This document shows positions 48,128-58,140 of a DNA stretch of 64,000 nucleotides, piece by piece. Each line of letters begins with the position of its first letter. Position 1 is the first letter of the stretch. Made by a program: the position numbers and the translations under genes. The DNA lies in assembly GCF_964019385.1 (NCBI RefSeq), contig NC_088645.1, positions 6,557,675-6,621,674 of the forward strand. The letters run 5' to 3'. The notes under the pieces were generated by a model that did no database searches, was not told where the DNA came from, and saw only the letters and a list, made by a program, of their open reading frames with translations. Source of the DNA: Sycon ciliatum (Eukaryota > Porifera > Calcarea > Leucosolenida > Sycettidae).

Positions 48128-51109
48128 TCACGCAGACGCGTAATCATACATAATATTTGTGCACAGACTCGCTCTCTCACAGTAACGTCCAGAAAACCAC
48201 CACGCCGAGTCCCTACAGCCGGTCGGTCGCCCAGTCCCAGTGGCTCGAGCGCAGGAATCGGTGGACGCTGCACTTGAAGGACTGCAACCTCTTCTGGTCG
48301 GGCTGATCCAGGAGGTGTTGGCGAGGCAACTGGTTCCAGGTGTCCAGCACTCCTTCAGGGAACGACCGGCGGACGTTGTTGCGAGAATTGGCTGGGATAT
48401 CAGACTGCAGCTGGTAGCGGTGGCCGGCCGCCACCCGCGCCTGCTGCCTGGTGTTGGCAGGATGTTGGTCGTGGTCTGGTCCTGCTTGGGAGGGGGCAGC
48501 ATTCGGGTTAGCATCTGTGGGCCTGTCAGGTAGTGGATTTTGTAGAGATAGCAGAGAGCAGCCACTTTGCGCCGGAGTTCGAGGCTTGGCAGATATGCGC
48601 CTTCGCCGATCAGATGCAGGGCTCTCCGCTGTACAGCATCGAGTTGGGCCAGCACCGTCTGAGAAGCACCCATCCAGACTAGCATGCCATGCTCTAAGAC
48701 TGGGCGAACAAAGCCGTTGTAGACCGTGAGACGGCAGCCAGGGTCAAGCACTGCTGAGGCCTTCTTCAGGAAGCCCAGTCGCTGTGTGGCGCGCAGGGCT
48801 GACTGTCGAATCTGCTGGCAGAATGTCAGTTGACTGTCGAAGGCTATCCCAAGTAGCTTCAGGCACTGGGTTTCAGGAACCATTTCACCTTGGAATGTGA
48901 CCGGAGGGCAGTCCCAGGGCCGACGGTGGTGGCTGACGTGGAGTAGGTATGACTTGGCGGGCTCGAATGTCACTCGCCAGGTCGCACCCCAGGCAGCAAG
49001 GGCATTGACGGCGGTCTGGAGATCATCACAGTCAGCTGCGAGGTTGCCGAGATACCGGATACACTTGTAAAGCGTTGTGTCGTCTGCGTACGTGGCAAGG
49101 CTGGTCGATTGGGGAAGGTGGTCCTCAGCGTCATTAATGTAGATCAAGAAGAGAGTGGGCCCCAGGATGCTTCCTTGAGGCACACCTGCTCGGATGGCGT
49201 GTGTGGCTGATGTTTGTCCACCAACTACGGCCCGGATCTGGCGGCTCTCTAGGTAGTTTTTCAACCATGAGAGCAGGTGGCCAGTCAGCCCAAGGCATCT
49301 GGCCTTGTGAACTACACCGCGGTGCGACACTTTGTCAAATGCGCCGGCCACGTCGACAGCAAGGACTCGGGTCACACCCCCAGCATTGGACGTCCGACTC
49401 CACTCATGCTGAAGTGAGAGGAGAAGATCAGTCGTGCCCAGGCCGCGTCGGAACCCGAATTGCCGTCCGGAGAGGACCTGATTGCTTTCCAGGAAGTTAG
49501 TGATGCTGCGATTGATGATGGCCTCCATCACCTTAGAGAGTATAGAGAGGAGGGAAATCGGACGGTAGTTCTTCGGGGTAGACTTGGAGCCTTTCTTGAA
49601 AATAGGGACAACGTTCGCGATCTTCCAGGATGCAGGTTGCACCCCGTCCCGGAAGCACTGGGTGAATAGCTTTGCCAGAGGGCTGGCGAGTGACTGCGCT
49701 GACTTCCTGAGCACTTGCGCCGGAATGCCGTCAGGGCCAGTTGCTTTTGAAGCGTCCAGGTTCTTGAGAGCTCGCTGGACTGTGGCAGGGCGGAAGTGTA
49801 CGGTCTTCAGCCTATTGCCTGTGCGTTGGCGAATAGGGGGCAGAGGTGTGTCTGGCAGGTCATTGGCACCAAGGCTACATTTCTCCGCGAAGTAGTGACC
49901 GAGGCAGTTTGCTTTCTCGATGTTCGTGGCATGCTCTTTGCCAGCAGGGTCGACAAGAATCGGGATGGAGCTATTTCGGGAGGTTCCGATGGACTGCTTG
50001 ATGGTTGACCACCACTGTTTATCTCGAAGGCTGCCGGTCTGGAGTCGTGCACGGACTATTGCTAGATGGTGATTCTGGGCATCACGTAGGCAATCAGAAG
50101 ACCGGTGGACAGCGAGAGTATAGTTAGCTTGACATTGGGGCGAGTCTGGTCGTCTCTTGAGGGACTTCCAGGCACTCTGTTTCGCCTTCACGGCCTTGCT
50201 GCAAGCTGGCGTCCACCAAGCGGGATCAGAGGGCCGAGTACAGAGAAGTTGGGATGGGATAAACTGGTTCATTCCATCTATGATGGCAGAGGTAATATTG
50301 GTGCAGCTGCTGTTTGCATCCTCAGACATGAGGGCATCCCAGTCCACACTCCTAAGGTGGTGGTTTAGTCTGTCCCAGTCAGCGCGGCCATATTGCCAGA
50401 CTGTTCTGGCCGTCTTGGGCTCTCGACATAGTTCTGTCTTGAATTCTGCCAAGATGGTGGCGTGGTCAGATCTACCAATTGGGGGGCCGAGCCGGACCGT
50501 CGGGTTGCCCAGGTCACTCATGATGAGGTCGAGGAGGGCATTTCCACGAGTAGGCTCCATCACATGCTGCTGGAGGTGATGTAGTGCGCAGAGGTCCTCC
50601 AGTTTCTCCCCAGCTGGAGTTGTTCTACTGCTGCCCAGCCAGGCAGTGTTGTGCGCATTGAAATCGCCAGCGATGATGAGGTGCTGTGCATCCACCCGGG
50701 CAACGTCAATGGTCTGGTCCAAGTAATCTACCATACTGATATCGTTGCCAGGAAGAGACCCTGGGCGGTAGGCAGCACACAAGACAACTTTGCGGCCAGG
50801 TCTTATGCGGATAGAAAGCCATACAACTTCTTGGTCAAGGGTTGGAACAGCTTCCAGTTCTTGAAAAGCTAGGTGGGATTTCACCCACACAGCCACGCCT
50901 CCACCCTGTGGTGTTCGGTCTCGTCTTACTGGAGGGGAGTACCCAGGAAGAGTCACTTCGGCTTGCGTCATCTTATCCAGGGTCAGCTTGGTTTCTGTGA
51001 CTACAGCAATATCTGCATCAGATGCCAGAAGGGTATGTTGAAATTCGCCAAACTTTGAACGGATACCAAAGGCATTCGTAACCAGCAATTTCAACGTCTT
51101 ACTGGTCAT
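48128..51109 (-). CDS. Endonuclease-reverse transcriptase (ORF2) of element B, frameshifted at the C-terminus
   Basis: A 993-codon frame. N-terminal AP-endonuclease (about 1-235): [43 protein letters not shown] and the catalytic GRSDHATIL. Reverse transcriptase (about 430-720): [83 protein letters not shown] and YADDTTLY. Near 48435 the frame slips. The true C-terminus ([19 protein letters not shown], then [12 protein letters not shown], stop at 48213) continues in the neighbouring frame, and the last ~100 residues of the long frame are out of phase. The element copies itself by target-primed reverse transcription. With one frameshift and no internal stop it was active recently but is probably dead now. 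The clade (jockey or CR1/L2) is not certain. Confidence 0.92.
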   Translation of the reverse strand: MTSKTLKLLVTNAFGIRSKFGEFQHTLLASDADIAVVTETKLTLDKMTQAEVTLPGYSPPVRRDRTPQGGGVAVWVKSHLAFQELEAVPTLDQEVVWLSIRIRPGRKVVLCAAYRPGSLPGNDISMVDYLDQTIDVARVDAQHLIIAGDFNAHNTAWLGSSRTTPAGEKLEDLCALHHLQQHVMEPTRGNALLDLIMSDLGNPTVRLGPPIGRSDHATILAEFKTELCREPKTARTVWQYGRADWDRLNHHLRSVDWDALMSEDANSSCTNITSAIIDGMNQFIPSQLLCTRPSDPAWWTPACSKAVKAKQSAWKSLKRRPDSPQCQANYTLAVHRSSDCLRDAQNHHLAIVRARLQTGSLRDKQWWSTIKQSIGTSRNSSIPILVDPAGKEHATNIEKANCLGHYFAEKCSLGANDLPDTPLPPIRQRTGNRLKTVHFRPATVQRALKNLDASKATGPDGIPAQVLRKSAQSLASPLAKLFTQCFRDGVQPASWKIANVVPIFKKGSKSTPKNYRPISLLSILSKVMEAIINRSITNFLESNQVLSGRQFGFRRGLGTTDLLLSLQHEWSRTSNAGGVTRVLAVDVAGAFDKVSHRGVVHKARCLGLTGHLLSWLKNYLESRQIRAVVGGQTSATHAIRAGVPQGSILGPTLFLIYINDAEDHLPQSTSLATYADDTTLYKCIRYLGNLAADCDDLQTAVNALAAWGATWRVTFEPAKSYLLHVSHHRRPWDCPPVTFQGEMVPETQCLKLLGIAFDSQLTFCQQIRQSALRATQRLGFLKKASAVLDPGCRLTVYNGFVRPVLEHGMLVWMGASQTVLAQLDAVQRRALHLIGEGAYLPSLELRRKVAALCYLYKIHYLTGPQMLTRMLPPPKQDQTTTNILPTPGSRRGWRPATATSCSLISQPILATTSAGRSLKECWTPGTSCLANTSWISPTRRGCSPSSAASTDSCARATGTGRPTGCRDSAWWFSGRYCERASLCTNIMYDYASA

Positions 51110-51407
51110 TGCTCAGGAGAGGGTCGGCAGGTGGGAGACTATCATTGTTCTGAGGAGGAGGGTCAGACTTGGTGATGTCATCAGTTTTGGCAGGTGGGCT
51201 AGAATTATCATGGCGTGCTCCACTGCTTTCTTTGAAACGCCATTGCCTGGCATAAAGTGGCCGGGGCCAGAAGTTTGCAGCGGTAATTGTAGAAACTGTT
51301 GCAGCGTCAACTGTCAGTCTCGCTGAGATTTTGCCCGTTGCTGATTCGTGCATACTGCAATCGTGCACATCCGCAGATGTCCCAACCGCAGCTGCTCTGT
51401 GTTGCAC
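51099..51407 (-). CDS. Possible ORF1 remnant of element B
   Basis: A 102-codon frame ending ...LLSNDQ with a TAA that overlaps the ORF2 start (AATGACCAGTAA), the classic ORF1/ORF2 coupling of such elements. The residues are hydrophilic and Pro/Asp/Ser-rich with no zinc knuckle or RRM seen, so it is probably the truncated end of ORF1. Its upstream limit is the junction with element A. Confidence 0.45.
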   Translation of the reverse strand: MQHRAAAVGTSADVHDCSMHESATGKISARLTVDAATVSTITAANFWPRPLYARQWRFKESSGARHDNSSPPAKTDDITKSDPPPQNNDSLPPADPLLSNDQ

Positions 51408-51431
51408 AAACTCCCTGAGGCGTTCCTCTTT

Positions 51432-52413
51432 GAAATAACCAGGAGCAAAGATATAGGGCGGAAGTTCTTAGCAGTTTCGGGGTCTCCTGCTTTGAAAATG
51501 GGGCGAATATGGGCCGATTTCAGCATCATCGGAACCTTTCCCATGGCCAGTGACGCGTTCATCAAGATAGTCAGTGACGGGGCCAGGACCCGAGCGCAGT
51601 GTCGCAACACATAGCAGGGAATTCCGTCGCTACCTGTGGCCTTCCTCTCGTCTACCTTCAGTAGGAGAGCAAGCACTTCTTCGCATGTGGCTGGTTCGAA
51701 GCGGTTCAAGCCATCTGCTATGCCCGGTCCCTCAGGTTGGGATAGGACATCAGGTCGCTGCGGATCACTGACAACTGAACTGAATTGGGCATCGAGGGCA
51801 GACGCAGTGAGCCGAGTAGGAGTTGACGATTTCTTCCGACCGCAGAGGTCGTTGAGGACCTTCCAAGCTTTCCGGGGGTTGGATTGACACGTGTCCATTA
51901 GTTGTGTGTAGTAGGATGATTTCAGCTGACGAGCAAGCCGCTTTGCTGCTTTGCGGGCATCTGAAAATGTGCCGTAAAGTTCCGTGTCCGTAGGTTTTCG
52001 GAGCCAACGATGGTGGGCATGATTTCGTTCGCGGACTGCATTATGGTAAACGGCCGTTTTCCATGGGGATCTTGTAAGAATCTGATGTCTAGAGCTGGAT
52101 AAGCGGTGCTCCTGGACAGTAGCATGTCTGTCAAGGAGTGAGGTGACCATAGCTGCCACATATCTTCCAAGGATTTCGCCGTGCTGAAGTCTTCTAGACG
52201 AGAGTTGACCAAGTCCTGGCAGAGCTGCGGAAGATTTATTCCTCTGGTGTTTCGGCTAGATCTGAGTACTGGCACGGTTGGCATTTCGAAGGCAAGGGTA
52301 GCCAAGATGGGGAGGTGGTCACTGAGGCTATGCGGGAGAACGCGACAAGAGCCCACTGCACCGTCCTCAGCCAATAGGAGGTCTATGCAGTATAATGTCA
52401 TGTACATGTACAT
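51432..52413 (-). pseudogene. Non-LTR retrotransposon element A, 5' fragment
   Basis: Minus strand. The end of an AP-endonuclease (LSDHLPILATLAFEMP, about 52330) is followed after a frame change by the linker (PWKTAVYHNAVRERNHAHHRW) and the start of the RT (ERKATGSDGIPCYVLR, IRPIFKAGDPETAKNFRPISLL). It stops at VISK, where element B is inserted. The sequence resumes at 47012. The N-terminal endonuclease half is missing. Confidence 0.82.
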
Positions 52414-52467
52414 GCTGCCTCCATCTTGTCGCCTGGCCGAGTCGCCTGCTTTGTTTCGCGCTCACAC

Positions 52468-52547
52468 AAAGTCTCATTTAGGGTTCCCAGTAAAAAGGCA
52501 ACATTGCCTGTTGGGAAATCCCTAACAAAATAAGAAAAAATAATAAT
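52468..52547. repeat. Left copy of an 80-bp inverted repeat pair
   Basis: AAGTCTCATTTAGGGTTCCC to AACAAAATAAG. It contains a small hairpin (GGCAACATTGCC). Its reverse complement, with few differences, is at 57283-57368, 4.8 kb away. Confidence 0.85.
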
Positions 52548-52552
52548 ACTTG

Positions 52553-52843
52553 AAATGGCAATAAATAAGATAAATTGTGCACTCATAACAACAGCAAAAA
52601 TGAAGAAAGTCAAGTTCCATAACGTTTTCTTGTGACTGTCATCAGTGGAACGCCGTCACATAAAAATGTAATAACTAAAACACACACTTATACACATGTA
52701 GCTAATATGGTTAATATGCTAATATTACATTTTTATGTGACGGCGTTCCACTGATGACAGTCACAAGAAAACGTTATGGAACTTGACTTTCTTCATTTTT
52801 GCTGTTGTTATGAGTGCACAATTTATCTTATTTATTGCCATTT
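52553..52843. repeat. Near-perfect palindrome, ~119-bp arms
   Basis: The left arm starts AAATGGCAATAAATAAG and ends TAAAAATGTAAT. The right arm is its exact complement. The loop is about 50 bp. TAATACTTGAA lies just outside the left end and again about 33 bp beyond the right end. No ORF. Confidence 0.92.
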
Positions 52844-53661
52844 TACGACTATTGTCTCCTCGTCGATTGTTTACATAATACTTGAAGTAATAATAATAAT
52901 AATACATGTACATGATTGTACCACAGTCGCAGACTGACAGTCTAGTATGTGGGCTGTGCAATTGTGTACAATGCACCTGATCAGTGCTGGTGGTCTGCAT
53001 GGTAAAGGATTCGGAGGTTATACAGACAGTGTTTCCAGTGAAAAAGCAAGGTAGAAATCATGGCAATACATTGCTGTATGCTCGAACTCGTCTTCTTCAA
53101 AGTTCTTTCTCACGCTGATACCGTATATGTACGTGTAGTAGAAGATCGAGTGAATGATGGGCTGGTTGGTCGGTTTATTTTAATTTGCACAATAAACAGG
53201 AACTAGGTCCAATGATATGAAGGCGAATGGATAAGCCGCATTTAGAAAAGAACGGACAGGAATTAGAAAATTAGGAAAGAAAAGTGTCTGACAGAGGAGT
53301 CGAGCGCACCCAAATCACCTGGTCACCACGCCAGCAGGTGACAACTTTCACACCAAGGTTCAACTCGAGTTCAACTCGAGTGACAGGACTGCACCCAAAA
53401 AAGGTCAAACAGGCTAGTAAGTTGTACCCTGCAGGCACGGTGACCAGGTGACTGGTGTACGCAGGAGCACGTGACCGCTTCTTCAACCATGTTCGATTGG
53501 GAATAAAGGAGGAACGCCGCATCGCAGCCTTTTCGGACCAAAACCAGTCGACTCAGCGTCCAAAAGACTACAACATATGGGCCAATCGCGGTCATCCGTG
53601 CTTTTATAAGAACGAAATGGCGCTTTTAGTGACATTTTGCATACAAATCCCCATCTAGTAG

Positions 53662-54052
53662 TGTTGTGAAACCACAAGTTCTCGAGAGTGAAAGGCCTTC
53701 TCGCTTGTGACGTTGTGTTCGTTCCAATGCAGCTGTATCCCGACTCCGCCGTACCGCTGATGTTTACGACGTAGTATACGCTACATGCGCTATGTGCGGT
53801 TTGCTGTGTGCGCTGTAGTTGTATGTTGTATGTGTATGCTTTTCTCATATACGCTGTCATTTTCACGCTATAACTACCTGGTGGTTTTAGTGTTAGTTAT
53901 TCAGTTAGTTCAGTTCATTCAGTTGTTCCATTCATTGTTCATTGTTGTTAGTCGATGGAAGTGAAAGATATTGTTGAGAATAAAATAGTTGTCCTCGTGC
54001 CGTGTGGGGTCGTTCGTTCCTGATACTTTAGAGAACCAGAGGGTTCACAACA
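53662..54052 (+). repeat. 5' LTR (391 bp)
   Basis: Starts TGTTGTGAAACC and ends GGTTCACAACA, with terminal inverted repeats TGTTGTGAA/TTCACAACA. It contains GAATAAAATAG about 75 bp before its end as a likely polyadenylation signal. Confidence 0.95.
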
Positions 54053-54083
54053 TTTGGCGACCACGCCAGGATACGAAGCGAGC

Positions 54084-55064
54084 ATGGCACAGGAACTATG
54101 GATCATCGAAGCCAGCTTTATCGCCAACGGAATTCGGTATGGATTTGAAGGCGATAGGTTGAGAGAATACGTGGAGAAGAGGCTCCGACAGAGCGAGGAG
54201 TTAGAAGAGCGCAGTGCTAGAAGGCAAGAGTGTGCGCTCCGCACAGAGTTTAACGAAAAGCTCAAGAAGATGTCCGAGCGCATCGCCGTCGGTACATATT
54301 ATGAGGAAGCAAAGCGAGATTTGCTTGCCTCGCCCAGAAGGACGCCGGACAAGGCGTGTAAGACTTTGCTTACAGACAAGCAGCGGTCAGAAGAGTATTC
54401 GAAGCCAGTGGGAGGATCAGATCCAAGGCCCACTGGGTCGGTGCAGTGCATGGTGACATCGGTCGGAGACGCTCAGAAGCAGCTGGAGTCTCGGCCGAAC
54501 GACGTAGAGGCGCAAGAGGCGCAAGAGTTAGAGGCGCAAGAGTTAGAGGCGCAAGAGTTAGAGGCGCAAGAGTTAGAGGCGCAAGAATTGGAGGCGCAAG
54601 AGTTAGAGGCGCAAGAGATAGAGGCGCAAGAGATAGAGGCGCAAGAGTTAGAGGCGCAAGAGTTAGAGGCGCAAGACATAAAAGCGCAAGGCGTAGAAGA
54701 TAAGGAAACGAGAAGGGCGATACTACTGGTTAGCACGGAAGAGGTCAACGGCGAGACTGTGTGGAACACAGAGATCGGATGTGTGTTCTCGGGTTCCGCG
54801 CCCGCCCCGGATCAAAGCAGTGTACCAGTGACCGTGTCGTGTATGACAGCCCACATCGGCGAGCTTGGTAAAAGTATCGGTTGTGTGTTGTCTGGTTCAG
54901 CGTCCGCCCCATGTCGAAGTGGATCGGTAACAGTGTCGTGTGCGACAGCCCACAGCGGCGAGCTTCGCGATGTCGAGTTGTCTGAAGTGGTGGACATTAG
55001 TGATATTCTACCATGGCCACCACCGCAGCAGCAGATGACGCGTAGTAAGCCCCAAATCGTTTGA
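54084..55064 (+). CDS. Unrecognised 326-aa ORF of the LTR element, with Glu-Ala-Gln repeats
   Basis: The only ORF of the LTR element; ATG 54084 follows the primer site. The first ~120 residues are mixed and charged with likely helices (WIIEASFIANGIRYGFEGDR, EYVEKRLRQSEELEERSARR). This is plausibly the remnant of a gag-like helical region, but I do not recognise the family. Residues about 140-200 are some dozen copies of EAQEL (a 15-bp DNA repeat, GAGTTAGAGGCGCAA). The last part holds a duplicated unit (GCVFSGSAPAP... / GCVLSGSASAP..., each followed by VTVSC-TAH-GEL). No zinc knuckle, protease or RT motif is present. The frame is fully open, so it may still be expressed. Confidence 0.7.
   Translation: MAQELWIIEASFIANGIRYGFEGDRLREYVEKRLRQSEELEERSARRQECALRTEFNEKLKKMSERIAVGTYYEEAKRDLLASPRRTPDKACKTLLTDKQRSEEYSKPVGGSDPRPTGSVQCMVTSVGDAQKQLESRPNDVEAQEAQELEAQELEAQELEAQELEAQELEAQELEAQEIEAQEIEAQELEAQELEAQDIKAQGVEDKETRRAILLVSTEEVNGETVWNTEIGCVFSGSAPAPDQSSVPVTVSCMTAHIGELGKSIGCVLSGSASAPCRSGSVTVSCATAHSGELRDVELSEVVDISDILPWPPPQQQMTRSKPQIV
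54515..54680 (+). repeat. 15-bp in-frame minisatellite (EAQEL)
   Basis: About eleven copies of GAGTTAGAGGCGCAA inside the ORF. Each copy keeps the frame, with changes such as GAGATA. Confidence 0.95.
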
Positions 55065-55110
55065 CTTGTGGGTTGTTGTACGGCGGTGAGAAGCCCTTTG
55101 GTGGGGAGAA

Positions 55111-55501
55111 TGTTGTGAAACCACAAGTTCTCGAGAGTGAAAGGCCTTCTCGCTTGTGACGTTGTGTTCGTTCCAATGCAGCTGTATCCCGACTCCGCCG
55201 TACCGCTGATGTTTACGACGTAGTATACGCTACATGCGCTATGTGCGGTTTGCTGTGTGCGCTGTAGTTGTATGTTGTATGTGTATGCTTTTCTCATATA
55301 CGCTGTCATTTTCACGCTATAACTACCTGGTGGTTTTAGTGTTAGTTATTCAGTTAGTTCAGTTCATTCAGTTGTTCCATTCATTGTTCATTGTTGTTAG
55401 TCGATGGAAGTGAAAGATATTGTTGAGAATAAAATAGTTGTCCTCGTGCCGTGTGGGGTCGTTCGTTCCTGATACTTTAGAGAACCAGAGGGTTCACAAC
55501 A
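55111..55501 (+). repeat. 3' LTR (391 bp)
   Basis: Same length as the 5' LTR and apparently identical to it by eye throughout. Confidence 0.95.
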
Positions 55502-55986
55502 AGTAGGGCGCAGTCACCCAGTTTCGGTGGAAGTACGCGAGTTCGATTGGGATTCAAGTAGGAAGGGAGCGTCTCAGCTTCCTCGGACCACGACCATTCG
55601 ACTCAGCACCCCGAAGACTACAACTGGTGAAAATTTAATTTTTGGCCTAACTTCCCCTTTAACATTTTACAGGCTACGTTTTATTATTATTATTGTAAAG
55701 CTTTCCTTTTGATCTTGTCTCGTGTTGTGACCTTTCCACAATATTGTGTTGCATTGTTTAAAATCACGTCTGAACTTGACATTTCCATGGTGATGCAGTC
55801 GTGTTTCAAATGATTATGCTACCAGGCATTTCGAGATATCGACGGGTGGTCCGCAAAACTCCGCGTACATGTACCGGTACATTATGCATGATACGAAGTC
55901 ATGACCTTTGGATGTTAGCAGCCGTGGCTATGCGCAGGCTATAATCTTATCGACAACTAAGGAGGCATGGTTGATTATCGGTCGTG

Positions 55987-56109
55987 ATGGAAAGAGAGGT
56001 GGAGCTGCGGGAAAGAGAGGTGGAGCTGCGGGAAAGATTGGCTGATTATTCGCAGGGTGAGGTTGACATGTTGGCAATGAAAAAAGCGATGACAAAAGAA
56101 GTCAACTAA
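55987..56109 (+). other. Small coiled-coil-like ORF (40 aa), doubtful
   Basis: ATG to TAA reading MEREVELREREVELRERLAD..., containing a 21-bp tandem duplication. Strongly charged and helical. It could be the end of a lost transposon protein or chance. No splice or promoter context. Confidence 0.2.
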
Positions 56110-56569
56110 TGAATAGAAGAAGTAATGTTTTCTCTTTTCTATGTCGATCTATAGAATAATTTATATGGACACCTTGGTATGGGGATACTAGTACTCGTGT
56201 ATTTTCCTGTACTTATGGCTACTCAGTGCAAGTACGATAACGCAATTTTCCGAACCTTGAAGCTCCATAAGTACAACAAAATGAATATGTATCCCCGCAT
56301 CCCAAAGCATAATATGAGGATTTTGCGAGCATATTGCGAGCATCCATGAAAGCATAATTCCATGATTTCGCGAGCATAATCCGCCGGAGCCTATTTTGCG
56401 AATAAAAACAACCGCGATACGTTGATAACCATAACCATCAGGCGTGGCCTATCCGGGGGGGGGGGGGTTCTCCTTGCGGTGAAAATGAATGTTTGTGGGC
56501 CTAGAGTCTGCAAGACCAGGCCTTCTACATGTAGCTCTGCTCTAGGCAACGTTTGGTACCGGTATGCAT

Positions 56570-57049
56570 TAGGCCTTGACGGATTATGCTAATATTTTCG
56601 TGAAATTATGCTTTTCGCATTGCTGAAAAAATTGCAGAATTATGCTATTTTTATGCTAAAAGCTATCATATTATGCCGCATTATGCTCACATATGCTGCT
56701 AATGCATAATGGTTCTGTGCAAAATAACAAGGGAATTTTTTTGTAGAGGGCGTTGTACTGTAGTAGCAAAAGTTCAACGGGGTCAACGCACCGTCCGACC
56801 TACATTGTAGCTACGACCATCACTGATTGTTGTGGACTGGACATGTTATCAAGGGAGTCGTAAACCTACAACTTCCTAGTGCATCTACTTGTACTTGTAG
56901 AACATGTACAACTGTATGGAATTTGATGCGAACAGGCGGATTATTACAATTTTATGCGATTCGTATGCAATTTGCCTCGAATTATGCGATTATTCGATTT
57001 TGGTAGGAATTATGCGAAACATTATGCTAGCATAATCCGTCAAGGCCTA
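56570..57049. mobile_element. hAT MITE 'TAGGCCTTGACGG'
   Basis: A 480-bp element with ends TAGGCCTTGACGGATTATGC and GCATAATCCGTCAAGGCCTA, flanked by a perfect 8-bp duplication GTATGCAT (56562-56569, 57050-57057). It is rich in ATTATGC motifs. An 8-bp duplication is the hAT signature. Confidence 0.88.
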
Positions 57050-57282
57050 GTATGCATGGCAACCGTATCATCAAGCTGTTACTTTTAAAAACACCATCAA
57101 GCAAGTGTACTTTCTGATTCCGTTTCTCTACCGTGGTAGCCCTTAAGGCCTTGGTGGATAATGCGGGCAAAACATTGGCAGAATTTGGTACTTTAGTACG
57201 GCAATGAGCAGAATCAGCGAAGCGGACATTGGACGTAGTAATCAACAAGAATAATCAACAAGAATAAAATATGAACTCGGAT

Positions 57283-57368
57283 TATTATTATTTTTTTTTT
57301 CTTATTTTGTTAGGGATTTCCCAACAGGCAATGTTGCCTTTTTACTGGGAATCCTAAATGAGACTTTG
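57283..57368. repeat. Right copy of the 80-bp inverted repeat pair
   Basis: Reverse complement of 52468-52547, from CTTATTTTGTTAGGGATTTC to CCTAAATGAGACTT. Confidence 0.85.
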
Positions 57369-57860
57369 ATACTGAGCCAGTAATAAAATGTAAAACAGAG
57401 AAGTTGCTGCATAACTCGTTCTCATGTGTTTCTTCTTTGTTTTACAATACAATATGAATGATAAAATTTCCTAACAAGTTTTCTAGAGACATTCATCAGG
57501 GAAATTTGGTACAATGTACATGTATACACAATGTACATGTATACACAGTGTACGACGGCATTTTACACATGCTTGGTGTCATGTTTGGTGTGTGGATAAA
57601 GAAATAGAGCTGCAGCAGAATTCAAGGAAGTACCTGCCATAGGCGTTGCATGCTTCTGCCAATCAGTTCACTGCTTTTCGAGCAGAATCTGCCAATTTTT
57701 TCGAGCACTAATCAGCCAAGGGCTGCCGACCTACCGCACAGTACACCTTTCACCAGCATCGCTCGAGCGCTCATGATGCAGTGGATTCGGTTCTCCTCAG
57801 GGTGAACAATTCCTTATACAAACTTACCACACAGTCTCACATCTTCAGTAAAAGAAAACT

Positions 57861-58140
57861 ACAAAAGAGAAAGACCAAGGAACTATAAGTTACGCTATAC
57901 TGTCCACTAACACCACCAGTTACTAAACAATCAGCTCATGCGATAACATTGCACGACACTGACCGACGGTACTGACGTTCTACAACTAACTGGCTAACAC
58001 AGTAACAGCTCTAGCACATCTTGGATGCGCACCGTCGGTCAGTGTCGTGCAATGTTATCGCATGAGCTGATTGTTTAGTAACTGGTGGTGTTAGTGGACA
58101 GTATAGCGTAACTTGTAGTTCCTTGGTCTTTCTCTTTTGT
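57861..58140. repeat. Near-perfect palindrome, 110-bp arms
   Basis: Left arm 57861-57970 (ACAAAAGAGAAAGACC to GACCGACGGT) and right arm 58031-58140 are reverse complements with one or two differences, around a 60-bp loop. No ORF and no clear target duplication. Confidence 0.9.

Larger units (their letters stand above)
47013..51431 (-). mobile_element. Non-LTR retrotransposon B (jockey/CR1-like), nearly full length
   Basis: A minus-strand element with a short upstream ORF, a large APE-RT ORF and a ~1.2-kb 3' region. The 3' region holds a (GT)n tract on the element strand (about 48130-47950), two G/C homopolymers and A-rich stretches with AATAAA near 47435-47397 and again near 47012. The body contains two similar segments (around 47110 and 47540, GGCAGCTYGWCCGACC) that recur at about 61350, suggesting composite or repeated 3' ends. 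It interrupts element A; AAAG occurs at both junctions. Confidence 0.8.
53662..55501 (+). mobile_element. Non-autonomous LTR retrotransposon with one ORF (TRIM/LARD-like)
   Basis: A 1,840-bp element flanked by a 5-bp duplication AGTAG (53657-53661 and 55502-55506). Two 391-bp LTRs appear identical, so insertion is recent. The primer-binding site directly follows the 5' LTR: TGGCGACCACG at 54055, complementary to the 3' end of animal tRNA-Arg types ending CGTGGTCG-CCA. A purine-rich tract (GGTGGGGAGAA) ends just before the 3' LTR. The internal part is only 1,058 bp and encodes no protease, RT or integrase, so it must borrow enzymes from another element. Confidence 0.93.
53310..55658. mobile_element. 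Kolobok-like MITE, truncated copy split by an LTR element
   Basis: 53310-53661 and 55507-55658 together match the centre and right arm of the intact copy at 17517-18379, ending CTTCCCCT before TTAA. The left arm is missing. The break is exactly filled by the LTR element, with AGTAG on both sides. Confidence 0.88.

Noticed and set aside
55111-55315. Minus-strand ORF shared by both LTRs
   Set aside because: The same frame appears in both LTRs simply because they are duplicates. It is antisense with no protein features.
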